Part shown: positions 33,345 to 41,251 of the stretch, piece after piece | Position numbering within the stretch: the first letter of the stretch is position 1 | How the letters are laid out: each line of letters opens with the position of its first letter | NCBI RefSeq assembly: GCF_022763345.1 | Contig: NZ_JALEGS010000028.1 | Location: 1 to 41,251 of the forward strand | Length of the DNA: 41,251 nucleotides | Source: Phaeodactylibacter sp. | GTDB lineage: Bacteria; Bacteroidota; Bacteroidia; Chitinophagales; Saprospiraceae | Reading direction: 5' to 3' | Program-made: the position numbers and the translations under genes | Notes under the pieces: generated by a model | What the model was told of the DNA's origin: nothing | The model's database searches: none | Seen by the model: the letters and a program-made list of their open reading frames with translations, nothing else

Positions 33345-34709
33345 ATGCAAAGGGACGAATTCATAAAAATACTGGGACTTGGAGCCGCTTCTGTGCTGTT
33401 CCCATCCATTTCTTCGGGTAAGCAGAACAAAGGAAAAGTCATCATCATAGGTGCAGGCCTAGCAGGCCTGACGGCAGGGAAACATTTGCAATCTTATGGC
33501 TGGGAAGTTGAAATTCTCGAAGCCAGAGACCGAATAGGAGGGCGCATACATACCAACCGAGATTGGGGTTTCCCAATAGAGCTTGGCGCCAACTGGATTC
33601 ATGAGGGCGGGCATCCGGAAAACCCATTGCTTAAAATGGCGGAACAGAACGGAGTGCAACATCAAGCCACCCACTACAGCAGTGCGAACGTATACAAGCA
33701 CAATGGAGATAAAGTCTCCGCATTAGGATTGGCACTGGGCTATTACAGGTTGGACAAGAGGCTGCAGCACTCCGCTAAAGCAGCAGGGAGCCATGCCAGT
33801 CTGGCACACTTTCTTAAAGCTTCTATACCCTATTCTGAACTTAGCCCTGCACAGGCTGCCATTTTCAAGGGACCGATATGGGAAGGCATCCGGACTTCGA
33901 TAGGAGAGGACCTGGAACAGGCAGATGCTGATTTTTACCTGAATCAGATGCTGGAGAACGGTAAGTATAAGGACTACCTGGTTACGAGTGGCTATGACCA
34001 TTTTGCAGAGCAGCAAGCTGCAACATTACAGGTTAAAAAGCATCATATTGCTCAGGCTATTGATACCAGGCAGCGACGGGTAGCAGTGCATAGCAATCAT
34101 GGGGTGCACGAAGCCGATTATGCTATTGTGACTGTTCCCCTTGGGGTATTAAAATCCGGCGCAATTGCTTTCAACCCTGGTTTGTCGGTAGCCAAACGAC
34201 GCGCAATCGAGCAAATAGGTTATGGGTCGTTCAACAAAGTATTCCTCCAGTTTGAAAAGAAGTTTTGGGGCCAGGATAAACACTTCTACGTATTCGAGCG
34301 CGCACTGCAAAAAGAGCATGGCTTGTTTGTCAACCTTCATAAATATACGGGTAAGCCCGTTCTGGTGGGCCTGCCTTCCGGAGAGGCCGCAAGGGTGGTG
34401 GAGCAAAAAAGTGAGGCAGAGTTGAAGGCAGAATGGACTTCGTTTTTTCGAACCTATTTCCCTGGAAAGGACATTGAGATTGCTCGCCTGAGGTTGACTC
34501 GGTGGGGCGCCGATAACTTCTCCAAAGGAGCCTACTCCTTCGCTGGCAGAGGTGCCAATAAGGCCTCTTTTGAGGCACTGTCTATGCCAGAAGGGCGCAT
34601 ACATTTTGCGGGCGAGGCTACAAATGCCAGGCACCATGGCAATGTCCACAGCGCCGTGATTTCCGGCATCAGAGAGGCTGACCGGATCAATAGTTATACA
34701 GCGCGCTAG
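33345..34709 (+). CDS. Flavin-containing amine oxidase family protein
   Basis: 454 residues. FAD-binding Rossmann motif IIGAGLAGLTAG (from ~34), the GG doublet ARDRIGGRIHTN, FPIELGANWIHEG, and the C-terminal FAGEATNARHHGNVHSAVISGIREAD that closes on the flavin: together the amine oxidase (monoamine/polyamine oxidase) family. It would oxidise an amine with O2, giving aldehyde, ammonia and H2O2. The N-terminus (FIKILGLGAASVLFP) is a hydrophobic, Tat-like leader but lacks the RR pair (reads MQRDEF), so export is uncertain. Substrate not determined; polyamines are a reasonable guess. A terminator follows at 34741. Confidence 0.88.
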   Translation: MQRDEFIKILGLGAASVLFPSISSGKQNKGKVIIIGAGLAGLTAGKHLQSYGWEVEILEARDRIGGRIHTNRDWGFPIELGANWIHEGGHPENPLLKMAEQNGVQHQATHYSSANVYKHNGDKVSALGLALGYYRLDKRLQHSAKAAGSHASLAHFLKASIPYSELSPAQAAIFKGPIWEGIRTSIGEDLEQADADFYLNQMLENGKYKDYLVTSGYDHFAEQQAATLQVKKHHIAQAIDTRQRRVAVHSNHGVHEADYAIVTVPLGVLKSGAIAFNPGLSVAKRRAIEQIGYGSFNKVFLQFEKKFWGQDKHFYVFERALQKEHGLFVNLHKYTGKPVLVGLPSGEAARVVEQKSEAELKAEWTSFFRTYFPGKDIEIARLRLTRWGADNFSKGAYSFAGRGANKASFEALSMPEGRIHFAGEATNARHHGNVHSAVISGIREADRINSYTAR

Positions 34710-34740
34710 TGCGACTAGACCGAATTGTTTTATAGTATTT

Positions 34741-34773
34741 CCACGCTTAAGCCTTTTCTGGTGCGTGGTTTTT
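34741..34773 (+). terminator. Terminator after amine oxidase gene
   Basis: CCACGC (34741-34746) and GCGTGG (34763-34768) enclose 16 bases; TTTTT follows directly. Confidence 0.6.
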
Positions 34774-34840
34774 AATGGTCAAAAGTTTATGGCTCAATCC
34801 ACTAGTGCATGTTTTTTCGTCTTCGTAAAACCTGAACAAA

Positions 34841-36226
34841 ATGACCTACCTAATTATCAGTTTTTTGACCTTATTGCTCGTTTACTCAGTGGTCAATTAC
34901 TTCTATTTTGAAGCTCCGCTTCATCTGGATCAGAATAAATCCTACTGGGCATTGGACCACCCTGTTGCTGTCAATCCCTCTTTGACAGTAGATGCCGAAG
35001 CTGATATTGTCATCATTGGCGGGGGGTACACCGGGCTTTCGGCAGCCTGGCACCTTGCAAAGGAAAACCCTGGAAAAAGAATCATCTTACTGGAGGCAAA
35101 GACTTTAGGCAACGGAGCTTCCGGGCGTCACGGGGGAATGGTTTTGCCTGCAATTATGCCCAATCCGGTGAGGCGTTCAGCTGAAATGGCTAAACTGAAA
35201 GCCGCCTATGATTATTCGGTAGCCAGTATTGAAAAAATAAGAGCGATCGAAGAGGCTTCGGGCATTTCTTGTGATCTGGTTACCAATGGCTTCCTGTACA
35301 CCATTTTCCGGAAAGGAGAAGTGGCGAAAATGCAGAAATTTGCAGCACAGTTTAAGTCGTATGGCTTTCCTATCGAATACTGGGACAAAAAAATGGTGGA
35401 GTCCCGGGTTGGGACTTCCAGGTACGAAGGTGCTTTGTACATCAAGGATGGCGGTTCAGTGCATGCGATGAAACTGGTGCATGCACTCAAAGTTTTATGC
35501 GAAAGAGAAGGAGTGGCTATTTATGAAAATAGTAAGGTAAAGGAGATTTGTGAAGGAAAGCAGATCAAGTTGATAGTCGGCGATAATAGCTGTAAAATTA
35601 TTACCGGGCACCTCGTACTCGCAACCAATGCATTCACATCCAAGCTGGGGTATTTTAAAGGTAAAGTCATGCCGTTGCATCTCGTTAATGCTGCGACCCG
35701 GCCTTTGACGGATACAGAAATGCAATCTGTGCAATGGGCATGCAGGCTACCTTTTGCAGACTCAAGACTGGCACTGTACCATCTTGCTCTGACTCCTGAT
35801 AACCGGATCGTAATTGGGGGAGGATATGCAGATTACTTTTACAACAACCGCTTGGACTTCAAAGGAGATAAAAATCGCATCAGCAATATCCTGAAAGAGG
35901 AGTTAGCCATAATGTTCCCCGGGCTTCATAACCTGACCTTTGACAGCGTTTGGAATGGTGTTATGGGGTTGACCATGGATATGGAGGAAATTTTTGGACT
36001 CACCGGCAGTCATCAGAATATATCCTATGTGCTTGGATACAACGGGCATGGGGTCAACCTGAGCATTATGTACGGGCAGGTAATCGCGGATTTGTATGCA
36101 GGAAAAACTTCCGCATTCCTCAGAGCCAGGGATGGCAAGTCATTGCCCATTCCCCCGGAGCCTTTCCGCTATTTCGGCGTTCAGCCTATCCTCAAGTTTG
36201 CGAACTGGTATGATTCTAAAAAGTAA
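34841..36226 (+). CDS. Membrane-anchored FAD-dependent amine/amino-acid oxidoreductase (DAO family)
   Basis: 461 residues. A transmembrane helix (LIISFLTLLLVYSVVNYFYF) is followed at 56 by the FAD motif ADIVIIGGGYTGLSAAW and LLEAKTLGNGASGRHGGMV, the DAO/PuuB-type landmark. The end, SYVLGYNGHGVNLSIMYGQVIADL, is the usual closing FAD-binding helix. Relatives include gamma-glutamylputrescine oxidase and D-amino-acid/sarcosine oxidases; substrate unknown. The amine-oxidase neighbour suggests amine catabolism. DUF2147 gene starts 10 bp after its stop, so they may be cotranscribed. Confidence 0.88.
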   Translation: MTYLIISFLTLLLVYSVVNYFYFEAPLHLDQNKSYWALDHPVAVNPSLTVDAEADIVIIGGGYTGLSAAWHLAKENPGKRIILLEAKTLGNGASGRHGGMVLPAIMPNPVRRSAEMAKLKAAYDYSVASIEKIRAIEEASGISCDLVTNGFLYTIFRKGEVAKMQKFAAQFKSYGFPIEYWDKKMVESRVGTSRYEGALYIKDGGSVHAMKLVHALKVLCEREGVAIYENSKVKEICEGKQIKLIVGDNSCKIITGHLVLATNAFTSKLGYFKGKVMPLHLVNAATRPLTDTEMQSVQWACRLPFADSRLALYHLALTPDNRIVIGGGYADYFYNNRLDFKGDKNRISNILKEELAIMFPGLHNLTFDSVWNGVMGLTMDMEEIFGLTGSHQNISYVLGYNGHGVNLSIMYGQVIADLYAGKTSAFLRARDGKSLPIPPEPFRYFGVQPILKFANWYDSKK

Positions 36227-36236
36227 AGTTATAATT

Positions 36237-36785
36237 ATGGATATCTTCTTGTCAATATGCAGCCCAATCGGTAATTCCAACAGCTTGAAAGAGGTGGAAA
36301 GAAGGTTGCACCAGCAAAACCTCTTGCTTGGCTGGGACCGTTTACGAGCAGGCATCTTCATTTTGGGGGTGTTCATAACCCTACTCCTGCCAGTTACAGC
36401 CCATGGACAGCAAAAGCCCAGCGATATCGTTGGAAAATGGCTTACACAGGATGGGAAAGCCAAAGTGGAATTTTACAAGGCTGATGACAAATACTTTGGG
36501 AGGATTGTATGGTTGGTAAAGCCCCTAGATGAACGCGGGCTACCAGTTCTGGATATTCACAACAAGCGTGCGTCTCTTCGCAGCAGGCCATTGATGAAGT
36601 TGGCAATCATCAACGGACTGGAGTTCAAGAATGGGAAATGGGTGAACGGGACTCTTTACGATCCGGTGGACGGCAGCACTTATGGCTGCAGCGTATGGCT
36701 TGAGCAGGAAAATACGATGAAGCTAAGAGGGTACCTTGGATTGCTGTATGAAACAGAAACCTGGACTAGAGTAACAAAAAACTAA
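36237..36785 (+). CDS. DUF2147 secreted protein
   Basis: About 182 residues from ATG 36237. A hydrophobic segment (GIFILGVFITLLLPVTAHGQ) preceded by ~45 polar residues would be the signal peptide, so a later start, such as a TTG just before it, is possible. The mature domain matches DUF2147: DIVGKWLTQDGKAKVEFYKADDKYFGRIVWL, then GLEFKNGKWVNGTLYDPVDGSTYGCSVWLE and LRGYLGLLYETETWTR. These are small beta-barrel proteins of unknown role, periplasmic or outer-membrane facing. The stop is 6 bp before the next gene, so they form one transcript. Confidence 0.82.
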   Translation: MDIFLSICSPIGNSNSLKEVERRLHQQNLLLGWDRLRAGIFILGVFITLLLPVTAHGQQKPSDIVGKWLTQDGKAKVEFYKADDKYFGRIVWLVKPLDERGLPVLDIHNKRASLRSRPLMKLAIINGLEFKNGKWVNGTLYDPVDGSTYGCSVWLEQENTMKLRGYLGLLYETETWTRVTKN

Positions 36786-36791
36786 GGCACA

Positions 36792-37397
36792 ATGCGCTAT
36801 GTATGGATTGTACAGCTTCTCCTGAGCACTTGCATCCCTGCTAATGCTCAGGCGGAAGCGCCAAGAGTTGAAACCCATTCGCAGCTTTTTCTTCCGTTTC
36901 ACTTTGGAGTCATTGTACCTGGGGCAGGGGATTACGAGCTTGGGTTTTCAGCGAAAACAGGTGTCGAATACCGGTTAGACGAGCGATTTAATGCTTTTGC
37001 CCGTCTAAACTATAATTCCAGTAAATTAAAATTTCGAAATCCACTTGCTGTCTTTCCAGCAGTTCAGGAGGGAAAAGTGGGGTTTGATGATTTGGTGGCA
37101 GGTTTAGGATGCCGTGCGGGAAAGAAGAAGGTGAAGCTTGGGCTTTTGATCCAGTCGGGGCTCAGTTTTTGTGCAGTGCCAGTAGGTGAGGTGACCGATA
37201 GTCAACTGAGCATTCGCGAATTCAATACAACAGTCTTTACTTTGATCCCTACAGTTATTTTTGAGTATTATCTGGATTCTAAAACCCTTATCGCCATTGA
37301 GATCAGTACTGCTTACAGGAATATTCAGGTCATTTCTTTTGCCAAGAGCAAATGGCTGCTGGATTTTTGTATTGGGGTAAATGCTCCAATGTTCTGA
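36792..37397 (+). CDS. Outer membrane beta-barrel-like protein
   Basis: 201 residues; unrecognised. Signal peptide (cleavage after NAQA), then alternating amphipathic beta strands (HFGVIVPGAG, FNAFARLNYN, TLIAIEISTAYR, WLLDFCIGVNAPMF) as in the small PorT/OmpW-like barrel families. It follows the DUF2147 gene by 6 bp. Function unknown. Confidence 0.7.
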   Translation: MRYVWIVQLLLSTCIPANAQAEAPRVETHSQLFLPFHFGVIVPGAGDYELGFSAKTGVEYRLDERFNAFARLNYNSSKLKFRNPLAVFPAVQEGKVGFDDLVAGLGCRAGKKKVKLGLLIQSGLSFCAVPVGEVTDSQLSIREFNTTVFTLIPTVIFEYYLDSKTLIAIEISTAYRNIQVISFAKSKWLLDFCIGVNAPMF

Positions 37398-37575
37398 AAA
37401 TCATCTAATTCTTCCAGAAATGGGCAGCGCTTGGTTTTCTCTTTAGGTTACTTTTGCCCGCTTAGCATATACGTTGATGTGGATATCTGTCTCAAATAAA
37501 ATCAGCGAAAATTAAAGTAAACTTGATTACTATAAATAGATTTACTAAATTGCGCCATCATAAAAACAATTACAG

Positions 37576-37998
37576 ATGTGGTCTAAAGAAATTTCAATTA
37601 AAACCGGCGCAACCAAAACTCAAATTTGGAAATTGTGGACAGATGTGCCAAACTGGAACATTTGGGACAAACAGGTGGTCTCTTCCTCTTTAGATGGTGA
37701 ATTTGTAAATGGCCAGACAGGGCAGTTAATTCCAAAAGGAGGGCCGAAGAGCATTTTTGAACTGGTGGACGTGAAGCATGAAGAACGTTTCACCAGCCGG
37801 TCTAAACTTCCCTTAGGGAAAATGGACTTTCTTCACTATATGGAGGAGGCTGATGGGGAGTTGATCATCACGCATAAGGTGGAAATCAGTGGAGCGCTTT
37901 CTTTTCTTTTCGGAAGGCTGATCGGGAAAAAGCTGTTTGCTGAACTACCGGAAACGATGAATAACCTGTCTAACCTGGCACAAGCCCCACACGTATGA
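37576..37998 (+). CDS. SRPBCC/polyketide-cyclase-fold protein
   Basis: 140 residues. Opening WSKEISIKTGATKTQIWKLWTDVPNWNIWD with the Trp-rich 'xWxxWD' feature and the end with a long helix ELPETMNNLSNLA show the START-like SRPBCC fold, which binds small hydrophobic ligands. No catalytic function can be set. The stop overlaps the MarR start by 4 bp (ATGA), so they are translationally coupled. Confidence 0.82.
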   Translation: MWSKEISIKTGATKTQIWKLWTDVPNWNIWDKQVVSSSLDGEFVNGQTGQLIPKGGPKSIFELVDVKHEERFTSRSKLPLGKMDFLHYMEEADGELIITHKVEISGALSFLFGRLIGKKLFAELPETMNNLSNLAQAPHV

Positions 37999-38432
37999 GC
38001 AGTATTTTTCGATTCAAGACTCCAAATCAAAGCACTGGTTTTTTGCTATGGAAAGTGAGTAATTACTGGCAGCGGGAAATCAGAAAGTCGCTCTCCGGCT
38101 TTGATTTGACCCATACTCAGTTTGTTGTCCTGGCCAATATTTATTTTTTGGGGTCCGCACAAAAAGACGTGACCCAGACAGACATTGCGAATCATATTGG
38201 AATTGACAAGATGTTAACCTCCAATGTGCTTAAAGGGCTGTTAAAGAAAAACCTCGTGGGCAGAACAGAACACGAAACGGATACGCGGGCCAAGGTCATT
38301 TCCCTTACCTCAACCGGAGAGGAGGTCCTGAAACAAGCCGTACAGGCGGTAGAGGATTTTGATCAGTCGTTTTTCGACAAACTGGCTGATCAGGAGACGT
38401 TCAATGCGGAACTACTCCGGTTGTTGGGTTGA
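37995..38432 (+). CDS. MarR-family transcriptional regulator
   Basis: 145 residues with the winged-HTH of MarR: GFDLTHTQFVVLANIYFL, then DIANHIGIDKMLTSNVLKGLLKKNLV as recognition helix and TRAKVISLTSTGEEVL as wing. MarR proteins bind DNA as dimers and often respond to small aromatic or hydrophobic ligands. It overlaps the SRPBCC gene by ATGA, so the SRPBCC protein may bind or modify the ligand sensed by this regulator; this is inference from coupling. Confidence 0.88.
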   Translation: MSSIFRFKTPNQSTGFLLWKVSNYWQREIRKSLSGFDLTHTQFVVLANIYFLGSAQKDVTQTDIANHIGIDKMLTSNVLKGLLKKNLVGRTEHETDTRAKVISLTSTGEEVLKQAVQAVEDFDQSFFDKLADQETFNAELLRLLG

Positions 38433-38605
38433 ACAGCTGCGATGATTGGTGGCATTTCTGGTGAGGTTGAGGTATGCCTATTGGTTTTGCAATAGTGACT
38501 TCTATTTTCCCAGGGGCTATCCTGTGTTTGGCAGGTTTATCTTGCTTTAAAGTTCGTTGGGTTTTCCTTAACAGGTCATTGGTAAATCTCATCTCTCGTT
38601 CTCGA

Positions 38606-38613
38606 TATCTTTG
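38606..38613 (+). promoter_or_regulatory. -7 promoter box before the MBL/TPR gene
   Basis: TATCTTTG matches TAnnTTTG, 41 bp before ATG 38655. The nearest TTG lies 24 bp upstream, slightly too far for the consensus. Confidence 0.5.
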
Positions 38614-38654
38614 TAGGGTCATCCCATTCAAATAAAATATTAAAACTATTGAAG

Positions 38655-39806
38655 ATGCGGTTTACGATTTTATGGTTGCTCCTGATGGGCAGCCACGCCC
38701 TATCCGGACAGGAATTGCTGGAAATTAAGCAGGCGGACGAGCGCCTTTGGTATATCTATTTTGAAGGATCAAAAGGCAAATCAGTCCTTGCAGAATTTGA
38801 AGATTTCCTGGTTTTATTGGAGGTTCCCGCCTCAGACATAGGAGGAAACGATATTGAATTTGTGGATCAAACAGAGGCAGGCGAGCGCTTGCTGTCGACT
38901 ATCCGGCATTATTTTCCTAAAAAAGAATTGCGCTACATTGCCCATAGCCACTGGCACCCGCACTCGTTGGCTTCGGTGATGCCTTTTTTAAAAGAAAAAA
39001 CTCAGTTCATCACCACTCCTGCCAATTTTGAAGTGATAAAACCCATGATCGACACCGTAGCCTTGCCAGGATACCGGGAATCCCTGCTGTTGTTGGAAGA
39101 GGAGTCATTTGAAATCTCTGACGGCAAACAGACGCTGATGGTGTACCGGGCAAGACAGGAAAACTACGCTGCCCTGCCTACTGTGGATTACCTTTACTTT
39201 TACCTGGAACCTCAGGGGTATTTTATTTCAGGATGCATGTTTAGTCATCTGGAGCATTGGGATCAGACTTCGTTTGTATCGGGGCGTGACCTTGCCGTGT
39301 ATCAATTTCTTGAAGATCATAACTTGAAACCTGCATATTTAGTACCTACAAACTTAAGCAAGTACTCTACGCATGAAGATGCTACACTCTACGAGGTTCT
39401 GAAGACAAAGCAAGAGCAGGGACGACGGCTTTGGGATATATTTATGGAGTACTTTAATCTGACAGAAGCGCAACTAAGGCTGAACCGGGATAGCATCGTT
39501 ACCAGCGCTACGTTTAAGGGGATACCTGCCGGGATTTTCAACTTTGCCGTTTTCAGGTGCCTGTCCGAAAAAGAGTTCGATAAGGCATTGCAATTTGCCT
39601 GGATTCAGGTGCAAATGAACCCAAGCGACGCCAATGCCTGGGATACTTTAGGAGAGGTGTACTACTTTATGGGGCAGAAAGAACTGGCCATGCATTATTT
39701 CAGGCAGTATAAAATGATGTTTCCGTACTTTTCTCATTCCGGTCCCCCGTTGTGGGAAAAGGATTATCAGGAGATGTATAAGGAGAAAGATGGGCAGGGG
39801 GATTAA
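38655..39806 (+). CDS. Secreted protein with degenerate metallo-beta-lactamase fold and TPR tail
   Basis: 383 residues with a signal peptide (FTILWLLLMGSHALSGQ). The N-terminal ~280 residues follow the MBL fold, with the metal motif site reading AHSHWHPHSLAS in place of HxHxDHxG, so the Asp is absent and the His spacing altered; a PTNLSKYSTHEDA stretch follows later. The C-terminal ~70 residues form a TPR-like pair of helices (NPSDANAWDTLGEVYYFMGQKELAMHYFRQY). Hydrolytic activity is doubtful. ATG 38655 is preferred to a TTG at 38649. Confidence 0.78.
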   Translation: MRFTILWLLLMGSHALSGQELLEIKQADERLWYIYFEGSKGKSVLAEFEDFLVLLEVPASDIGGNDIEFVDQTEAGERLLSTIRHYFPKKELRYIAHSHWHPHSLASVMPFLKEKTQFITTPANFEVIKPMIDTVALPGYRESLLLLEEESFEISDGKQTLMVYRARQENYAALPTVDYLYFYLEPQGYFISGCMFSHLEHWDQTSFVSGRDLAVYQFLEDHNLKPAYLVPTNLSKYSTHEDATLYEVLKTKQEQGRRLWDIFMEYFNLTEAQLRLNRDSIVTSATFKGIPAGIFNFAVFRCLSEKEFDKALQFAWIQVQMNPSDANAWDTLGEVYYFMGQKELAMHYFRQYKMMFPYFSHSGPPLWEKDYQEMYKEKDGQGD

Positions 39807-39869
39807 GGGTTAAAAAATATGGGGTTGGCGAGTGCTCACAAAGCGGGTAGGAGCGCTCGCCAAGCCCGT

Positions 39870-41251
39870 TTATCTAAGCAAGGTCACATCCCCCTTGATC
39901 ACCTCTTGGCCTCCATTTTCCAGTTCCACTACCAGGTAGTAGACAAAAACAGCGCTATTTAGGAGTTGCCCGTTAAAAGTGCCATCCCATCCAAAAGCGG
40001 GGTCGTTAGGTTGGAAATCCTCCTGCCGGAATACCTGTTCTCCCCAGCGGTCGAAGATCCGGAAGGTTTCAACCCGCTCTACTGGCCCGTAGATATTGGG
40101 ATAGAAAATGTCATTACTGCCATCTCCATTGGGGGAGAATACATTGGGGATATAGACTCTGAGGTTCTGGTCGACCGCCACGAACACCGTAGCCTGATAG
40201 GAGCAGCCGTTGCTGTCCTCTACAAACAATTGGTAACGGGTAGACTGTGCAGGGCTGGCAAGCGGACTGAGGCAGTCCGTGCAGCTTAGCCCTTCCTGCG
40301 GGCTCCACGCTATGACGGTCAGAGAGCCGGAGTTGGTTATCGTGGGGTTTAGCCGTATGGAGCTGCCAAATTCAACGGATTGGATTTCAGGGAGGCTCAG
40401 GCTGCCTTCCTGTACTGCCAAGTCCAGAATAAAGGTGGAGTCACAGCCATTAGCCCCCCCGCCCGGGAAGAATTCGGTCAGCGTTTCCGAAGTGGTGAAG
40501 GAAATGCCGTTGTACACATAAACCTCCCCTGCACAGATATTGACTTGCTGAAGCTCAACTAATGGCTCCTCCACAACAAGCTCCAGGTCAATCAAACTAT
40601 CACACCCGTTCACCGCACTGACGGGCAAGACGACGGTGTAGTTCCCAGACTCCGTGTAAAGGGCCCCATTCAGTTCAAATGCCTCCCCGCTGCACACCTG
40701 CGCTTGTACATTTTGCACACCGGGCGGATTGACCATCAGCTCCAGGATGATCGTAGAGTCGCATCCCTGAGCCGTAGCGTTCGGCACCACTTCGGTGAAC
40801 GTTCCAGTAGTGGAATACGGCACGCCATTGATTTCAAATGCCTCTCCGCTACAGATTTGGGCAGAGATATTCTCGGTGGCCGGCTCATTGACGGCCAGCT
40901 CCAGCACGATTGTGGAATCGCATCCTTGGGCAGAACCGCCGGGTATGGTTTCCGTGAAAGTGCCGGTGGTGGAGTACGGTACGCCGTTGATCTCAAAGGA
41001 CTCCCCGCTACAAATTTGCGCCTGTATACTTTCTGTAACCGCTGTGTTGACCACAAGGTCCAGGACAATAACCGAGTCGCACCCCTGTACGGAGCCATTG
41101 GGTATGGTCTCAGTGAAGGTGCCAGTGGTGGAGTAAGGCACGCCATTGATCACAAATGCCTCGCCTTGGCAGATACTCGCCTGAATGTTTTCGGTTACGA
41201 AGTTGCTCACCGTCAGATCGAGGATGATGATAGAGTCGCACCCTTGCGCGG
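39870..41251 (-). CDS. T9SS type-B surface protein with 53-residue repeats, 3' part
   Basis: The frame stays open to the right edge of the window (41249), with AQGCDS repeat sequence continuing past the last GTG, so this is the C-terminal part of a longer gene. It contains at least five tandem units of about 53 residues, each with the form ICSGExFEINGVPYSTTGT...GCDS, with two cysteines per unit, then a T9SS type-B sorting domain at the end (FSPNGDGSNDIF, IFDRWGEQVF, GWDGTFNG, ending VTLLR). This suggests a cell-surface adhesin or filament made of Cys-stabilised beta modules. The first two or three repeats are near identical, the later ones diverged. Confidence 0.9.
   Translation of the reverse strand, partial: AQGCDSIIILDLTVSNFVTENIQASICQGEAFVINGVPYSTTGTFTETIPNGSVQGCDSVIVLDLVVNTAVTESIQAQICSGESFEINGVPYSTTGTFTETIPGGSAQGCDSTIVLELAVNEPATENISAQICSGEAFEINGVPYSTTGTFTEVVPNATAQGCDSTIILELMVNPPGVQNVQAQVCSGEAFELNGALYTESGNYTVVLPVSAVNGCDSLIDLELVVEEPLVELQQVNICAGEVYVYNGISFTTSETLTEFFPGGGANGCDSTFILDLAVQEGSLSLPEIQSVEFGSSIRLNPTITNSGSLTVIAWSPQEGLSCTDCLSPLASPAQSTRYQLFVEDSNGCSYQATVFVAVDQNLRVYIPNVFSPNGDGSNDIFYPNIYGPVERVETFRIFDRWGEQVFRQEDFQPNDPAFGWDGTFNGQLLNSAVFVYYLVVELENGGQEVIKGDVTLLR

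Noticed and set aside
36096..36236. Upstream extension of the DUF2147 gene
   Set aside because: It lies within the oxidoreductase coding sequence in another frame and adds a polar, Ser/Pro-rich stretch no DUF2147 protein needs.
39870..41210. A complete gene starting at GTG 41210
   Set aside because: The repeat pattern (AQGCDS...) continues in frame to the window edge, so the gene is cut by the edge rather than starting there.
1..41251. CRISPR array, tRNA, rRNA, insertion sequence or phage genes
   Set aside because: No spacer-type repeat, tRNA cloverleaf, rRNA core, transposase or phage structural gene was recognised; the only tandem repeat is coding (39870-41251).

Overview
The window looks like a chromosomal segment of a marine-type Bacteroidota bacterium, probably of the Saprospiria/Lewinella kind. 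Three things support this. It carries several type IX secretion system (T9SS) parts: PorU, PorV, a PorP/SprF-like protein and GldJ. It carries T9SS substrates with both kinds of C-terminal sorting signal. Upstream of several genes there are Bacteroidota-style promoters (-7 box TAnnTTTG, twice with a -33 TTG exactly 20 bp upstream). The lineage is an inference from gene content; no rRNA or other firm marker is present.

Layout. 1-1664: 3' part of a large type-B T9SS substrate. 1747-6268: an alpha/beta-hydrolase-OsmC fusion, an amino-acid permease, and an uncharacterised protein whose C-terminal half resembles a nucleoside phosphorylase. 6324-9267: an OmpA-like protein with calcium-type repeats, a hairpin-rich spacer, and a secreted dockerin/cohesin-like protein with a type-A sorting tail. 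9518-13782: an AT-rich helical orphan, the AAA+ ATPase RavA, a SlyD-like FKBP and a hypothetical protein. 14031-16304: LolA and a bacterial GH3-family adenylating enzyme. 16331-16777: RNase P RNA. 16840-25191: the T9SS block (PorV, PorU on minus; PorP/SprF-like, GldJ on plus). 25296-30230: MurF, a degenerate arginase-fold protein, an MFS transporter and a Glu/Leu/Phe/Val dehydrogenase. 30231-32095: an unusual leader and a second OmpA-type protein. 32492-39806: a looser, accessory-looking stretch with a Crp-type regulator, a truncated SMR transporter relic, two FAD amine/amino-acid oxidases, a DUF2147 protein, a small barrel, an SRPBCC-MarR pair and a degenerate metallo-beta-lactamase-fold/TPR protein. 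39870-41251: part of a second type-B T9SS substrate built from 53-residue repeats.

How the genes fit together. The core theme is export to and across the outer membrane. LolA carries lipoproteins (GldJ is one). PorU and PorV process and anchor T9SS cargo. The window also contains three cargo proteins, one type A and two type B. OmpA-like proteins tie the outer membrane to peptidoglycan, whose precursor is made by MurF. The oxidases, permease and dehydrogenase suggest amine and amino-acid catabolism, but no single pathway is demonstrated.

The most promising unexplained items are the nucleoside-phosphorylase-like protein at 4541-6268, the arginase-fold protein that has lost its metal-binding motifs (26593-27687), the dockerin plus cohesin-like T9SS cargo (8110-9267), the structured spacer at 7790-8052 and the promoter-headed leader with a tiny His-rich ORF at 30361-30604.
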